Assembly: GCA_947626705.1 (NCBI GenBank) | Contig: CANQTJ010000005.1 | Location: 1-23,464 of the forward strand | DNA: 23,464 nucleotides | Direction: 5' to 3' | Origin: an uncultured Clostridia bacterium | GTDB taxonomy: Bacteria > Bacillota > Clostridia > TANB77 > CAG-508 | Shown: one piece after another, positions 1 through 8,349 of the stretch | Numbering within the stretch: the first letter of the stretch is position 1 | Layout: each line of letters begins with the position of its first letter | Notes under the pieces: generated by a model | What the model was told of the DNA's origin: nothing | Seen by the model: the letters and a program-made list of their open reading frames with translations, nothing else | Databases searched by the model: none | Translations under genes and position numbers: made by a program

Positions 1-11
1 TTTCTGGGGGT

Positions 12-34
12 AAGGGGGAACTATGCCCTTTTTT
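12..34 (+). terminator. Possible intrinsic terminator of an off-window gene
   Basis: AAGGG (12-16) can pair with CCCTT (26-30) around a 9-base loop, and the 3' arm runs into a T tract (29-34). The stem is short. It would end a plus-strand transcript that enters from the left edge. Confidence 0.4.
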
Positions 35-267
35 CTTATTTTTGTTTTATTTTTATAAATTTTTCTTTCAAACTAAATTCCCTTCCTTTCTAACTTAATT
101 TAAATGTTTATATAAGATTATTTTTTTAAGCTATTTCCTTGTTTTATTATATATTAATATATTATATTTTTCCATAATTATTTCATATTAATATTACAAA
201 TATTTTTCAATTATATTACAATTATGTCATCTTTTCTGCATTATGTTTCCTATTTTGTTTACTATTT

Positions 268-360
268 TTTTCCACATATTAATATTATATTTTTGTGGAT
301 ACTGTGGATAACTTTGTGAATAACTTATTTTTGGCAGTTAACTACAAAAAGTTATACACA
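268..360. other. DnaA-box cluster, putative oriC
   Basis: Five matches or near matches to the DnaA box TTATCCACA lie within 93 bases: TTTTCCACA (268-276), TGTGGATAC (294-302), TGTGGATAA (303-311, a perfect box in reverse orientation), TGTGAATAA (315-323) and TTATACACA (352-360). Spacing is tight, two boxes abut, and the flanks are extremely AT-rich. This density and box variety is typical of Firmicutes oriC. No dnaA, dnaN or rpmH is in the window. All genes to the right for 21 kb point towards the cluster, which is the wrong way for co-directional transcription away from an origin. It could instead be a DnaA-titrating or regulatory cluster. Confidence 0.55.
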
Positions 361-579
361 TTTACATATTTATATTTTATTTTTACAGTTATTTACATTT
401 TGTTTACTAGTTTTATGTGCACTCTTTTTTTATATTTTCTTTAAAATATAAAAGTTATAATGTTTGATTTTCTAGGCATTTGTAGTTTTTTATTTAAAAG
501 TATTATACATAATACTAATATAAAATTAAATTAAAAATCTATGTTATTTTCATAATATAAATATGGATTTTATTAAATT

Positions 580-876
580 TTAAAAAAATTTATAATAAAT
601 TATTGCCATTATTTCTAATATAGTAATTAAAGGAAATCCTATTACAAATGCTATTTTTTGTGTTTTATGTCTAAATGTATACATTCCTGCTATTGTTCCT
701 ATTCCACCGCCTAATGCTGTTATTATAAATAGTGTTTTTTCTGGTATTCTCCATTTGCCTTTTTTGGCTTTTTGTTTATCTATATACATTATTAGAAATC
801 CTATTATATTTATAATAATAAAATATATTATTATATTTTTAATCGTAAATATTTCCTGTATTGATATCTCTTCCAT
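580..876 (-). CDS. DUF1294 family small membrane protein
   Basis: A 98-residue hydrophobic protein with three likely membrane segments (about residues 13-33, 47-66 and 73-95). The family hallmark is a loop rich in basic residues, DKQKAKKGKWRIPE, followed by a glycine-rich stretch (LGGGIGTIAGM) and FRHKTQK, all of which fit DUF1294. The function of the family is unknown. The start is an ATG with GGAGG six bases upstream; this Shine-Dalgarno overlaps the TAG stop of the HD-domain gene, so the two are translationally linked and probably the tail of the polC transcription unit. No terminator is visible downstream. Confidence 0.85.
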   Translation of the reverse strand: MEEISIQEIFTIKNIIIYFIIINIIGFLIMYIDKQKAKKGKWRIPEKTLFIITALGGGIGTIAGMYTFRHKTQKIAFVIGFPLITILEIMAIIYYKFF

Positions 877-885
877 AATTTCCTC

Positions 886-1938
886 CTAAAAATTAAAATC
901 AAAATATGCATATTTCTTCTTTTTATAATTTAAGCAACTATCAATATTTGCTTTTGCAGTTTCAGAAACTTCACTAATTCTTACTGATTCTTTTCCTATT
1001 TTAATTAGTGGATTTATATATCTTATCTTCGCATTTATGCTTACACAATATTTGTCTTGTACTGGATTATCACTTTCATTTATCTTACTAGCATTTTTCC
1101 ATATATTAAAATATTTAGAAATATTATCATAATCACAACTTTTAATTTTCTCTATAAATTGTTTTTCAGATAAAGTATATAAGTCTTTCTTTGTTATTAA
1201 TCCTATTTTATTCATCTTTTTTATGATATCTGACAAAAATTGCATTGATAATACAGTTTCATTATCCATATAAGATTTTGATAAGATACTCATATTTTTA
1301 ACAAATTTTTCTGCCAATTTTTTATTTTTAAAGCCTAATTCTTGAATGCCCTTTTCATTTATTTGTATATTGATATCATTATAAATGTCTTTTACCTCAT
1401 CTAAATTCCATAATTTTTTTCTTACTCCTAAACCATTAGATAAGGTATATTCTAATCTATCTGCCGAAAGTTTTGGAGTATCATTGTCTGCTATTGGATA
1501 AATTTTATAATCTGATATTTCTTCTAAGTTTATACCATCTCTTTTAAGTAAACTCATTATTTTTTTTGAATTTTTTATTATTTCTGTTGTTAACTCCTCT
1601 ATTGATTCCTGATTTTTATAATCCCCATTTAAATAATCAATACAATGTTTAAATGTAGGAGTTGCTATATCATGAAATAATCCTGCTAGAGTTTGTTTTT
1701 TATCTTTTGTAAAATTCCAAATTATTAAAGCAACTGCTATACTATGGTCTAAACTTGAATACCATAAATCTATATTAAAAATCTTGGAATAATAAGTACC
1801 AGAAGATACACTAATTCCTGCCTGTTTTTGCATTTCTGGTGTATCAATATATTCTTCTATAAATTTTGGTATTTCTGGTGATAAGATTTTAAAATACTCT
1901 CTTTTTTGTTCGTCTAAATTTTCAAAATATTTACTCAT
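886..1938 (-). CDS. HD-domain phosphohydrolase-like protein
   Basis: About 350 residues. The HD-type metal site is visible: a His in LDHSIAVAL (about residue 65), the HD pair in GLFHDIATPTFKH (89-90) and a downstream Asp in ADRLEY (about 160). The family includes dNTP triphosphohydrolases, (p)ppGpp or cyclic-nucleotide hydrolases and related metal enzymes; the substrate cannot be assigned from sequence. An ATG six codons upstream (1956) is possible, but only the ATG at 1938 has a reasonable ribosome site (AGGTGA, 4-5 bases away), so I use it. The gene follows polC and a small ORF and precedes DUF1294 with a 9-base gap. It ends in TAG, so TAG is a real stop in this genome. Confidence 0.8.
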   Translation of the reverse strand: MSKYFENLDEQKREYFKILSPEIPKFIEEYIDTPEMQKQAGISVSSGTYYSKIFNIDLWYSSLDHSIAVALIIWNFTKDKKQTLAGLFHDIATPTFKHCIDYLNGDYKNQESIEELTTEIIKNSKKIMSLLKRDGINLEEISDYKIYPIADNDTPKLSADRLEYTLSNGLGVRKKLWNLDEVKDIYNDINIQINEKGIQELGFKNKKLAEKFVKNMSILSKSYMDNETVLSMQFLSDIIKKMNKIGLITKKDLYTLSEKQFIEKIKSCDYDNISKYFNIWKNASKINESDNPVQDKYCVSINAKIRYINPLIKIGKESVRISEVSETAKANIDSCLNYKKKKYAYFDFNF

Positions 1939-1946
1939 ATTTTCAC

Positions 1947-2051
1947 CTATTTCCATTCCCTATTACAATTTTTTTCTTCTTTATTCTTAAAAGTTTCTAA
2001 TAAATTTTCATTAAATTTTGATAATTGTTCTTTTAAATATTTATTATTCAC
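1947..2051 (-). CDS. Small ORF, 34 residues, unknown function
   Basis: A GTG-start frame with a strong Shine-Dalgarno (GGAGG at 2058-2062, six bases upstream) that runs 34 codons to TAG at 1947-1949. The stop is within the ribosome-site region of the HD-domain gene, so it may couple translation of the two. The peptide starts MNNKYLKEQLSKF and is charged (many Lys, Glu and Asn), with no membrane segment and one Cys near the end. I do not recognise it. The alternative is that it is only a leader in the polC-HD spacer. Confidence 0.5.
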   Translation of the reverse strand: MNNKYLKEQLSKFNENLLETFKNKEEKNCNREWK

Positions 2052-2102
2052 TTTATTCCTCCTTATCACAAAAAATAAAAATATATTTATCATTTTTAAT
2101 TA

Positions 2103-5100
2103 TTATCCAAACAAGCTAATTTGATTACTTTGGCTCATTCCTTCCAAACATCCAAATTGTTTTAATAGTTCTGCTCCTGATGTTCCTATTTTTGCTCTTA
2201 TTTTTAAATCATCTATAGACATAAACTTTCCATCTTTTCTTGCATTTTCTATTCCTTGTGCAGCCACTGTTCCAAATCCGGGTATGCTATTTAATGGTGG
2301 TCTTAGTTTATCATCTTGTATTTTGAATTTTATAGCATCTGATTCATATAAGTCTAATGGTAAAAATTCAAATCCTCTTTCATACATTTCTAGCACTATT
2401 TCTAAGTCATCATACATATCTTGTTCTGCTTTTGTTGCTTCTTTTTTCTGATTTTTTATTTCTATTTCTTTCATTTTGTTTTTTACTTTTTCTTTGCCGT
2501 ATATCATATATTGTGCGTCAAATGCTTTTGCTCTTATTGAGTAATATGCTGCATAATATGCAAGTGGTATATGTACTTTAAACCAAGCTATTCTAAATGC
2601 ATTTGTTACATAAGCTGCAGCATGTGCTTTTGGGAACATATATTTTATTTTTTCACATGATTTTATATACCAATCTGGTACATCATGCTCTTTCATAATT
2701 GTTTTAAATTCTTCCCACTTTGCTGGATCTTTTAAAGCTTTTCCTTTACGTACTGTTTCCATTATTTTGAATGCTTTATCTGGAGGTAGTCCTTTTTTTA
2801 TTAAGTATATCATTATATCATCACGACAGCATATTGCTTCTTGAAGTGTTACTATTCCTTGTTCTATTAATGTTTGGGCATTTCCAAGCCATACATCTGT
2901 ACCGTGTGATAATCCTGATAAACGTATTAATTCATCAAATGTTGTTGGTTTTGTGTCTAAAAGCATTCCTCTTGCAAATTTTGTTCCATATTCTGGTATT
3001 CCATAAGTTCCTACTTGCGAATGTATTTGCTCTGGTGTTACTCCTAAAGCATCTGTTGAATTGAATATTGACATTGTTTCTTTATCATCTAATGGTATTT
3101 CAGTTGGTGCTATTCCTGTTAAGTCTTGAAGCATACGTATTACTGTCGGATCGTCGTGTCCTAGTATATCTAGTTTTAAAAGGTTTGCATCTATTGAGTG
3201 ATAATCAAAATGTGTTGTAATTATGTCTGAGTTTGGGTCATCTGCTGGATGTTGTACTGGTGTAAATTCAAATATTTCTCTTCCTTTTGGCACAACTATT
3301 ATTCCTCCTGGATGCTGACCTGTTGTTCTTTTTATTCCTGTACAACCTACTGACAGCCTTTGTATTTCTGCTTTATTTACTGGTATTCCTCTTTCTTCAA
3401 AATAATTTTTTACATATCCATAAGCTGTTTTTTCTGCTACTGTTCCAACGGTTCCTGCTTTAAATGTAGTTCCTTTTCCGAATATTACTTCTGTATATTT
3501 ATGTGCTTTTGCTTGATACTCTCCTGAGAAATTTAAATCTATATCTGGCTCTTTATCTCCATTAAATCCTAAAAAAGTTTCAAATGGTATGTCCATTCCA
3601 TCTTTAGCTAGTTTATGTCCGCATTTTGGACAATCTTTGTCTGGTAAATCAAATCCATTTTGATATCCATAATCTGTAAAGTCTGAATATTTACAATTTG
3701 GGCATCTATAATGTGGTTGGAGTGAGTTAACTTCTGTAATACCTGTCATAAATGCTACTAATGATGAACCTACTGAGCCTCTTGAACCTACTATATATCC
3801 ATCTTCATTTGATTTCCATACTAGTTTTTGTGCAATTATATACATAACTGAATATCCATTACTTATAATTGAATTTAATTCTCTGTCAAGCCTTGATTGA
3901 ACTATTTGTGGCAGTTCTTCTCCGTATAATTCATGTGCTTTTTTATATGCTATGTTCTTTATATCTTCTTCACACCCTGGAATATGTGGCGGACATTTCT
4001 CTGGTGATATAGGGCTTATTTGTTCACACATATCTGCTATTTTATTTGTGTTTGTTACAACTACTTCATACGCCTTTTCTTCTCCTAAATATTTAAATTC
4101 TTCAAGCATTTCTTCTGTTGTTCTTAAATATAATGGTGCTTGATTATCTGCATCATCATATTTTTGTCCTGCTTCTAAAATTCTTCTATATATTTCATCT
4201 TGTGGATCCATAAAGTGAACATCACAGGTCGCAACAACTGGTTTATTTAATTTTTCTCCAAGTGCTACAATTTTTCTATTTATATCTCTTAAATCTTCTT
4301 CATCTCTAACAATACCATTCCTTATTAAAAATTGATTATTTCCTATTGGTTGTATTTCTAAATAATCATAATCATTTGCAATTTCTTCTATTTCCTCATC
4401 TGGTTTTCCTTGTTCAATTGCTTGATATAATTCTCCTGCTTCACACGCACTTCCTAAAATTAATCCTTCTGAATATTTTTTAAACATACTTTTTAAAATA
4501 CGTGGTTTTCTGTAAAAATAGTCTAAATGTGAATATGATACTAATTTATAAAGATTTCTTAATCCTACATAATTTTTAGCTAAAATTATTGCATGATATG
4601 TTTTTAATTTTTTATATTCTTCTTTTTTAGTTTCTGCATCTGCTGCTAATTCATCAATATCTTCAATTTTCTTACTTCCTTTTTCTTTTAGCATATCTAT
4701 CATTACATTAAATACCTTTACAGTTGTATCTACATCGTCTAATGCTCTATGTGCTACTTCTACTTTTATTCCTAAATTTTCTGCTATTTTGCCTAATTTA
4801 TATTTCTTATAATTTGGGAATAAATCTTTTGCTAAGCTTAATGTATCTAAATATGTATAATCGAAATCATATCCTAATCTTTTTGCATTTTGTTTTAAAA
4901 ATCCAACATCAAAATTTGCATTATGTGCAACTACGACTGTATCTTTACTATCTCCTAAAAATTCTAAAACTTTTGGAAATATCTTTTCTATTGTTTCTGC
5001 ATCTTTTACCATATCATCTGTTATATTTGTAACTTCTGAAACTCTTTCTGGTATATGTCTTTCAGGATTTACGAAACAACTAAATTCATCTATTACTTGT

Positions 5101-6923
5101 TTATTTTTTACTTTCATTATTCCTATTTCTGTAATTCTATCATTTGTCGCCGAAAATCCTGTTGTTTCTAAATCTAAAACACAATATGTTGTATCTATTG
5201 ATTGTCCCTTACCATTATATATCGATTTTGTATTATCTGGAGCTAAATATGCTTCTACTCCATATATAACTTTTATATCTTTATTATCATCTCCTACTAA
5301 ATGATATGCTTCTGGAAATGCTTGTACGACTCCATGGTCTGTTATTGCTATAGATTTCATTCCCCATTTTATAGCCCTTTTTATCAAATCTGTTGCAGAC
5401 GAAATTGCATCCATTTGACTCATTTTTGTATGCATGTGTAATTCTACTCTTTTTACTTCTGATTCATCTTTTCTAGTTTCTTTTTTTACTCCTGAACTTT
5501 CAATTATTGTGTTTGCCATTACAGTAAGCTCTCCAGAAAATGAATCCATTTGTGCATTTCCCTCTATTTTTATTCCTTTTACACTTTTCATTCTTTTTAT
5601 TATTTTTTTAGCTTTATCTTTTTCCAAAAATGCTTTGCATGTCATTGTACTTGAACCATCATATAAATCGAAACTTAATAATGTTTTACCAGATTTTAAT
5701 TCTCTATCTTCCATAAATATAATTTCTCCATCTAGTGAAACAGTTCCATCTTCTGGTCCTAAATCAGAAACTTTTGTTAGCGGTGCTGTTATATTCATAT
5801 TTTTTCCTAAAATTAATGGTGTATCTTCTTGTTCATCTTCTTTTGGAAGTTCGGGTATATTATTTTCTATTTGAATTATTGTATTTGCAATTACAGTAAC
5901 ATCTCCTATATATGTATCTAGTCCAGCTTTTCCTATAACTTTAATCCCTTTTGCTTGTTCTATTTTTCCCTTTATTGCATTACCTTCTTGTAAATCTTTC
6001 GCAAATGATTTACATACCATAGTTCCTGTACCATCATATAAATCAATTATAAGCATTCCTTTTCCTGATTTTGTTTCTCTACATTCACAGTTTATGATTC
6101 TTCCTTCTAAAGCTACCCTTCCATCATTTGCTGTAATATCTTTAATCTTTATTAATTTTTCTTTTGACCTTGTAGGTTTTCCCATTATGTAACATTCTTC
6201 TTGATTCTCTAAATCTATATTTATATTATCTTTTGTTTCTCCTATTTCTTCTAAAGGTACATACATATCTCCATCTTGTGGTGGTATATAGTCTGGAGCA
6301 TTATATTCTAGCATTTGTTTTTCTGATGCTGTTGAAGGTATGTTTTCATCTTCTTTTTGGACATAAGATGTTTTTAATTTTAATTCATTTTCTTCAATCT
6401 CTTTTATTTTTTTCTCGTATTCTATTTTATCTTCTTCTTTTATTTTTTCTTCTAGTTGAATTTTATATTGTTTTCCATATAATTTTTTTATTACGTTCTC
6501 TAATTCTTTATCTGTTTTTTTAGCTTTAAGAAAGTCTGCTCCTTTTATATGCATGGTTACTTTTATTATATTTTCTATTATTTCTATATCACTTTTCATT
6601 AAAAGCATTGGTTTCATCAATGGATATTTATGTGCCATATAACAAATTATATTTTTCCATTCTTCTTTTATGGATTTTAATGGTGTATCTTCTTGATATT
6701 TTATTGTCATATCTATGTTGGCAAATTTAAATCTTTCTATTAAAAATTTTTCAAAATACCAAATTTCTTTTATTTCTATGTATTCGTCTATTTTTAATTC
6801 TATACCTAGAGTATTTGTTTTTTTTATTACGTTTAAATAACTTATATATGCTTCTTTTATGTTTGATTTTGTTTCATAATCACTAAATATTTCTTTTAAT
6901 TTTTTTTGTTTGCTATCTGACAT
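2103..6923 (-). CDS. polC: DNA polymerase III alpha subunit, PolC type
   Basis: Replicative polymerase of low-GC Gram-positives, 1606 residues, somewhat longer than the usual ~1440. Order: N-terminal region (1-200), acidic linker, two OB-fold copies (about 257-350 and 383-476), PHP part (VELHMHTKMSQMD, about 493-505), an inserted DEDDh proofreading exonuclease (VLDLETTGF at about 582, HNANFDVGF, HRALDD), then the polymerase. There, CPNCKYSDF and DKDCPKCGHK supply the four zinc-binding cysteines and EPDIDLNFSGEYQ carries catalytic aspartates. An upstream in-frame ATG (6968) is less likely because AAGGAAG sits properly only before the ATG at 6923. The doubled OB domain is unusual. Terminator 6985-7022 lies upstream, so polC needs its own promoter; a TATAAT lies at 6967-6972 (minus) with a poor -35. 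Confidence 0.97.
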   Translation of the reverse strand: MSDSKQKKLKEIFSDYETKSNIKEAYISYLNVIKKTNTLGIELKIDEYIEIKEIWYFEKFLIERFKFANIDMTIKYQEDTPLKSIKEEWKNIICYMAHKYPLMKPMLLMKSDIEIIENIIKVTMHIKGADFLKAKKTDKELENVIKKLYGKQYKIQLEEKIKEEDKIEYEKKIKEIEENELKLKTSYVQKEDENIPSTASEKQMLEYNAPDYIPPQDGDMYVPLEEIGETKDNINIDLENQEECYIMGKPTRSKEKLIKIKDITANDGRVALEGRIINCECRETKSGKGMLIIDLYDGTGTMVCKSFAKDLQEGNAIKGKIEQAKGIKVIGKAGLDTYIGDVTVIANTIIQIENNIPELPKEDEQEDTPLILGKNMNITAPLTKVSDLGPEDGTVSLDGEIIFMEDRELKSGKTLLSFDLYDGSSTMTCKAFLEKDKAKKIIKRMKSVKGIKIEGNAQMDSFSGELTVMANTIIESSGVKKETRKDESEVKRVELHMHTKMSQMDAISSATDLIKRAIKWGMKSIAITDHGVVQAFPEAYHLVGDDNKDIKVIYGVEAYLAPDNTKSIYNGKGQSIDTTYCVLDLETTGFSATNDRITEIGIMKVKNKQVIDEFSCFVNPERHIPERVSEVTNITDDMVKDAETIEKIFPKVLEFLGDSKDTVVVAHNANFDVGFLKQNAKRLGYDFDYTYLDTLSLAKDLFPNYKKYKLGKIAENLGIKVEVAHRALDDVDTTVKVFNVMIDMLKEKGSKKIEDIDELAADAETKKEEYKKLKTYHAIILAKNYVGLRNLYKLVSYSHLDYFYRKPRILKSMFKKYSEGLILGSACEAGELYQAIEQGKPDEEIEEIANDYDYLEIQPIGNNQFLIRNGIVRDEEDLRDINRKIVALGEKLNKPVVATCDVHFMDPQDEIYRRILEAGQKYDDADNQAPLYLRTTEEMLEEFKYLGEEKAYEVVVTNTNKIADMCEQISPISPEKCPPHIPGCEEDIKNIAYKKAHELYGEELPQIVQSRLDRELNSIISNGYSVMYIIAQKLVWKSNEDGYIVGSRGSVGSSLVAFMTGITEVNSLQPHYRCPNCKYSDFTDYGYQNGFDLPDKDCPKCGHKLAKDGMDIPFETFLGFNGDKEPDIDLNFSGEYQAKAHKYTEVIFGKGTTFKAGTVGTVAEKTAYGYVKNYFEERGIPVNKAEIQRLSVGCTGIKRTTGQHPGGIIVVPKGREIFEFTPVQHPADDPNSDIITTHFDYHSIDANLLKLDILGHDDPTVIRMLQDLTGIAPTEIPLDDKETMSIFNSTDALGVTPEQIHSQVGTYGIPEYGTKFARGMLLDTKPTTFDELIRLSGLSHGTDVWLGNAQTLIEQGIVTLQEAICCRDDIMIYLIKKGLPPDKAFKIMETVRKGKALKDPAKWEEFKTIMKEHDVPDWYIKSCEKIKYMFPKAHAAAYVTNAFRIAWFKVHIPLAYYAAYYSIRAKAFDAQYMIYGKEKVKNKMKEIEIKNQKKEATKAEQDMYDDLEIVLEMYERGFEFLPLDLYESDAIKFKIQDDKLRPPLNSIPGFGTVAAQGIENARKDGKFMSIDDLKIRAKIGTSGAELLKQFGCLEGMSQSNQISLFG
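5496..6155 (-). repeat. Tandem OB-fold duplication inside polC
   Basis: Two consecutive protein segments, encoded at 5871-6155 and 5496-5777, align along their whole length. Both run DG-V-L-G-I, then ETKSGKGMLIIDLYDGTGTM in copy 1 against ELKSGKTLLSFDLYDGSSTM in copy 2, then VCKSF/TCKAF, KGIKV/KGIKI and VIANTII/VMANTII. A proline- and acid-rich linker separates them. PolC as known from Bacillus has one such OB domain ahead of the PHP domain. The copies have diverged at DNA level, so the duplication is not recent. Confidence 0.85.
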
Positions 6924-6984
6924 TATTTTTCTTCCTTTCGTTGAAATTATTTTATCACATTTTGTCATTATATAAAAGCGAACA

Positions 6985-7022
6985 TGAAAAAAATAAGAAA
7001 AATTAAAATTTTTCTTATTTTT
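6985..7022 (-). terminator. Intrinsic terminator after the DUF5050-like gene
   Basis: A perfect 16-base inverted repeat (6989-7004 with 7007-7022, two-base loop) reads on the minus strand into a seven-T run. It overlaps the stop codon of the DUF5050-like gene and separates it from polC. The stem is almost all A-T, which makes it weak thermodynamically but typical of such genomes. Confidence 0.6.
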
Positions 7023-8175
7023 ATAATTCTATTCTTTCAACTTTTATATCTTCTAAATTTGAATTATCTATTTTATAACCATATCCGCCTATAAAATATC
7101 TACAATTACTATATTCTTCTGCATTTTCTTTCTGACTATTTTCTATATTTATAGTATATGTTCCCTCTTGTTGACTATATATATAAACTTTACCATTTGA
7201 TATATATTCTAAATCTGTTTGAAAATTAGCTACTTTACCTATTTCTTTAACACTTGCATTTTCTTCAATTTCAAATAATGTATAATCTGTTTCTATAGCT
7301 CCGTCATCCAATCTTTTTCTTGCGTTTAAATATGTTTTTCCTTGACAAGTTTTTAATATTCCAAAATATCCAATAATATAATCTTGTTTTGTTTCAAGAT
7401 TATATATATGTTCCGCTTCTTGATCTGCATAGTCAATATATAATAAATATTTATCGGCTATTCCAATAGTAAATTTTCTTCCTTGCATTAATTCAGTTTG
7501 ATTTGTTCCATCTGTATTTATTTCATACATTTTTCTATCTTGCGTTGTGTAATATATCTTGTCGTTTTGCATATAGAAATAATTTTTTATGTTTTTAGCT
7601 ATTTCAATAATGTTTTTTCCCTCTTTATCCATACTGCATATTGTACCTTGAGGGTTATGGTTAAAATCATCATATCCTATTTGTTTTACAAAATAAATTT
7701 CATTATCAGTTAATAATAATTGTAATGATGCACCATCATATATTTTATTGACTTTTCCTTCTAAGTCAACTTTATATATTCCTTTTGCTATGGAATATGG
7801 CGGGATATAGTATATATTTTTTCCGTCAAAGTACATTTTGTTTATACTATGTTGTAGTGTTGCTATTTTTTTAGTTGTATTTTCTTCTACATTATACATA
7901 TATATACTTTTATTTTTATCTTCATAAAATACTATTTGATTGCCAATTTTACAAAATGTTCCTCCTTCTTGCATACTTATTTTATTTTCTTCTTGATAGT
8001 TCATTTCATTTAAATAACTTTTATCTTCGCTTTTAGCAATATCTTCAGTAGTGCTTTTGTATGTATCTACTGTTGTTTCTATTTTATTAGGATTCATTAT
8101 TACTATTCCTATTGCTATTATCATCAATATTAATAAAATTCCTACTAATATTATATTACTCTTTTTTTCTTCCAT
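7021..8175 (-). CDS. Membrane-anchored DUF5050-like beta-propeller protein
   Basis: 384 residues. Positions 7-28 form one hydrophobic signal-anchor (IILVGILLILMIIAIGIVIM) after a short lysine-rich N-terminus, so the rest should be outside the cell. The remainder consists of repeated beta-strand blades of the type 'NQIVFYEDKNKSIYMYN', 'KNIYYIPPYS..GIYKVDLEG', 'DKIYYTTQDRKMYEINTDG', which is the pattern of DUF5050 and related propeller proteins of Clostridia. There is no catalytic motif, and a ligand-binding or sensory role is only inference. The gene stands alone, with its own promoter (8220-8248) and a terminator at its stop codon. Confidence 0.7.
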   Translation of the reverse strand: MEEKKSNIILVGILLILMIIAIGIVIMNPNKIETTVDTYKSTTEDIAKSEDKSYLNEMNYQEENKISMQEGGTFCKIGNQIVFYEDKNKSIYMYNVEENTTKKIATLQHSINKMYFDGKNIYYIPPYSIAKGIYKVDLEGKVNKIYDGASLQLLLTDNEIYFVKQIGYDDFNHNPQGTICSMDKEGKNIIEIAKNIKNYFYMQNDKIYYTTQDRKMYEINTDGTNQTELMQGRKFTIGIADKYLLYIDYADQEAEHIYNLETKQDYIIGYFGILKTCQGKTYLNARKRLDDGAIETDYTLFEIEENASVKEIGKVANFQTDLEYISNGKVYIYSQQEGTYTINIENSQKENAEEYSNCRYFIGGYGYKIDNSNLEDIKVERIEL

Positions 8176-8219
8176 AAATTTGTTATACCTTTCTTAAATT
8201 GAGTTATTTGTATGTTTTT

Positions 8220-8248
8220 ATTTTACTATATCATTTTAAAAATTTCAA
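8220..8248 (-). promoter_or_regulatory. SigA-type promoter for the DUF5050-like gene
   Basis: Minus-strand TTGAAA (8243-8248), a 17-base spacer and TAAAAT (8220-8225). It lies about 45 bases ahead of the ATG at 8175. Confidence 0.65.
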
Positions 8249-8349
8249 TATTTTTTATGATTTATTTTAATAATGAAAAGCGTAATTTTAATTCAAAGCT
8301 TGAAAAAATTTTTTCATGTATTTATCCTGTGATTTAAGTTGCGGTTTAT

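Larger units (their letters stand above)
1..579. other. Gene-free AT-rich region, origin-like
   Basis: No convincing reading frame is seen in this stretch on either strand. It contains a possible plus-strand terminator at its very start, long A/T runs, and the DnaA-box cluster at 268-360 that is listed separately. Very AT-rich DNA on both sides of the boxes would suit an unwinding element. Confidence 0.6.

Noticed and set aside
2357..6523. Several plus-strand open frames of 60-146 codons inside polC
   Set aside because: They are Leu/Phe/Ser-rich shadow frames of the AT-rich minus-strand gene, with no ribosome sites or family features.
8301..8316. 16-base palindrome TGAAAAAATTTTTTCA after rseP as a terminator
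   Set aside because: It is a pure A/T-run palindrome with no loop and no following T tract; chance is likely in this sequence.
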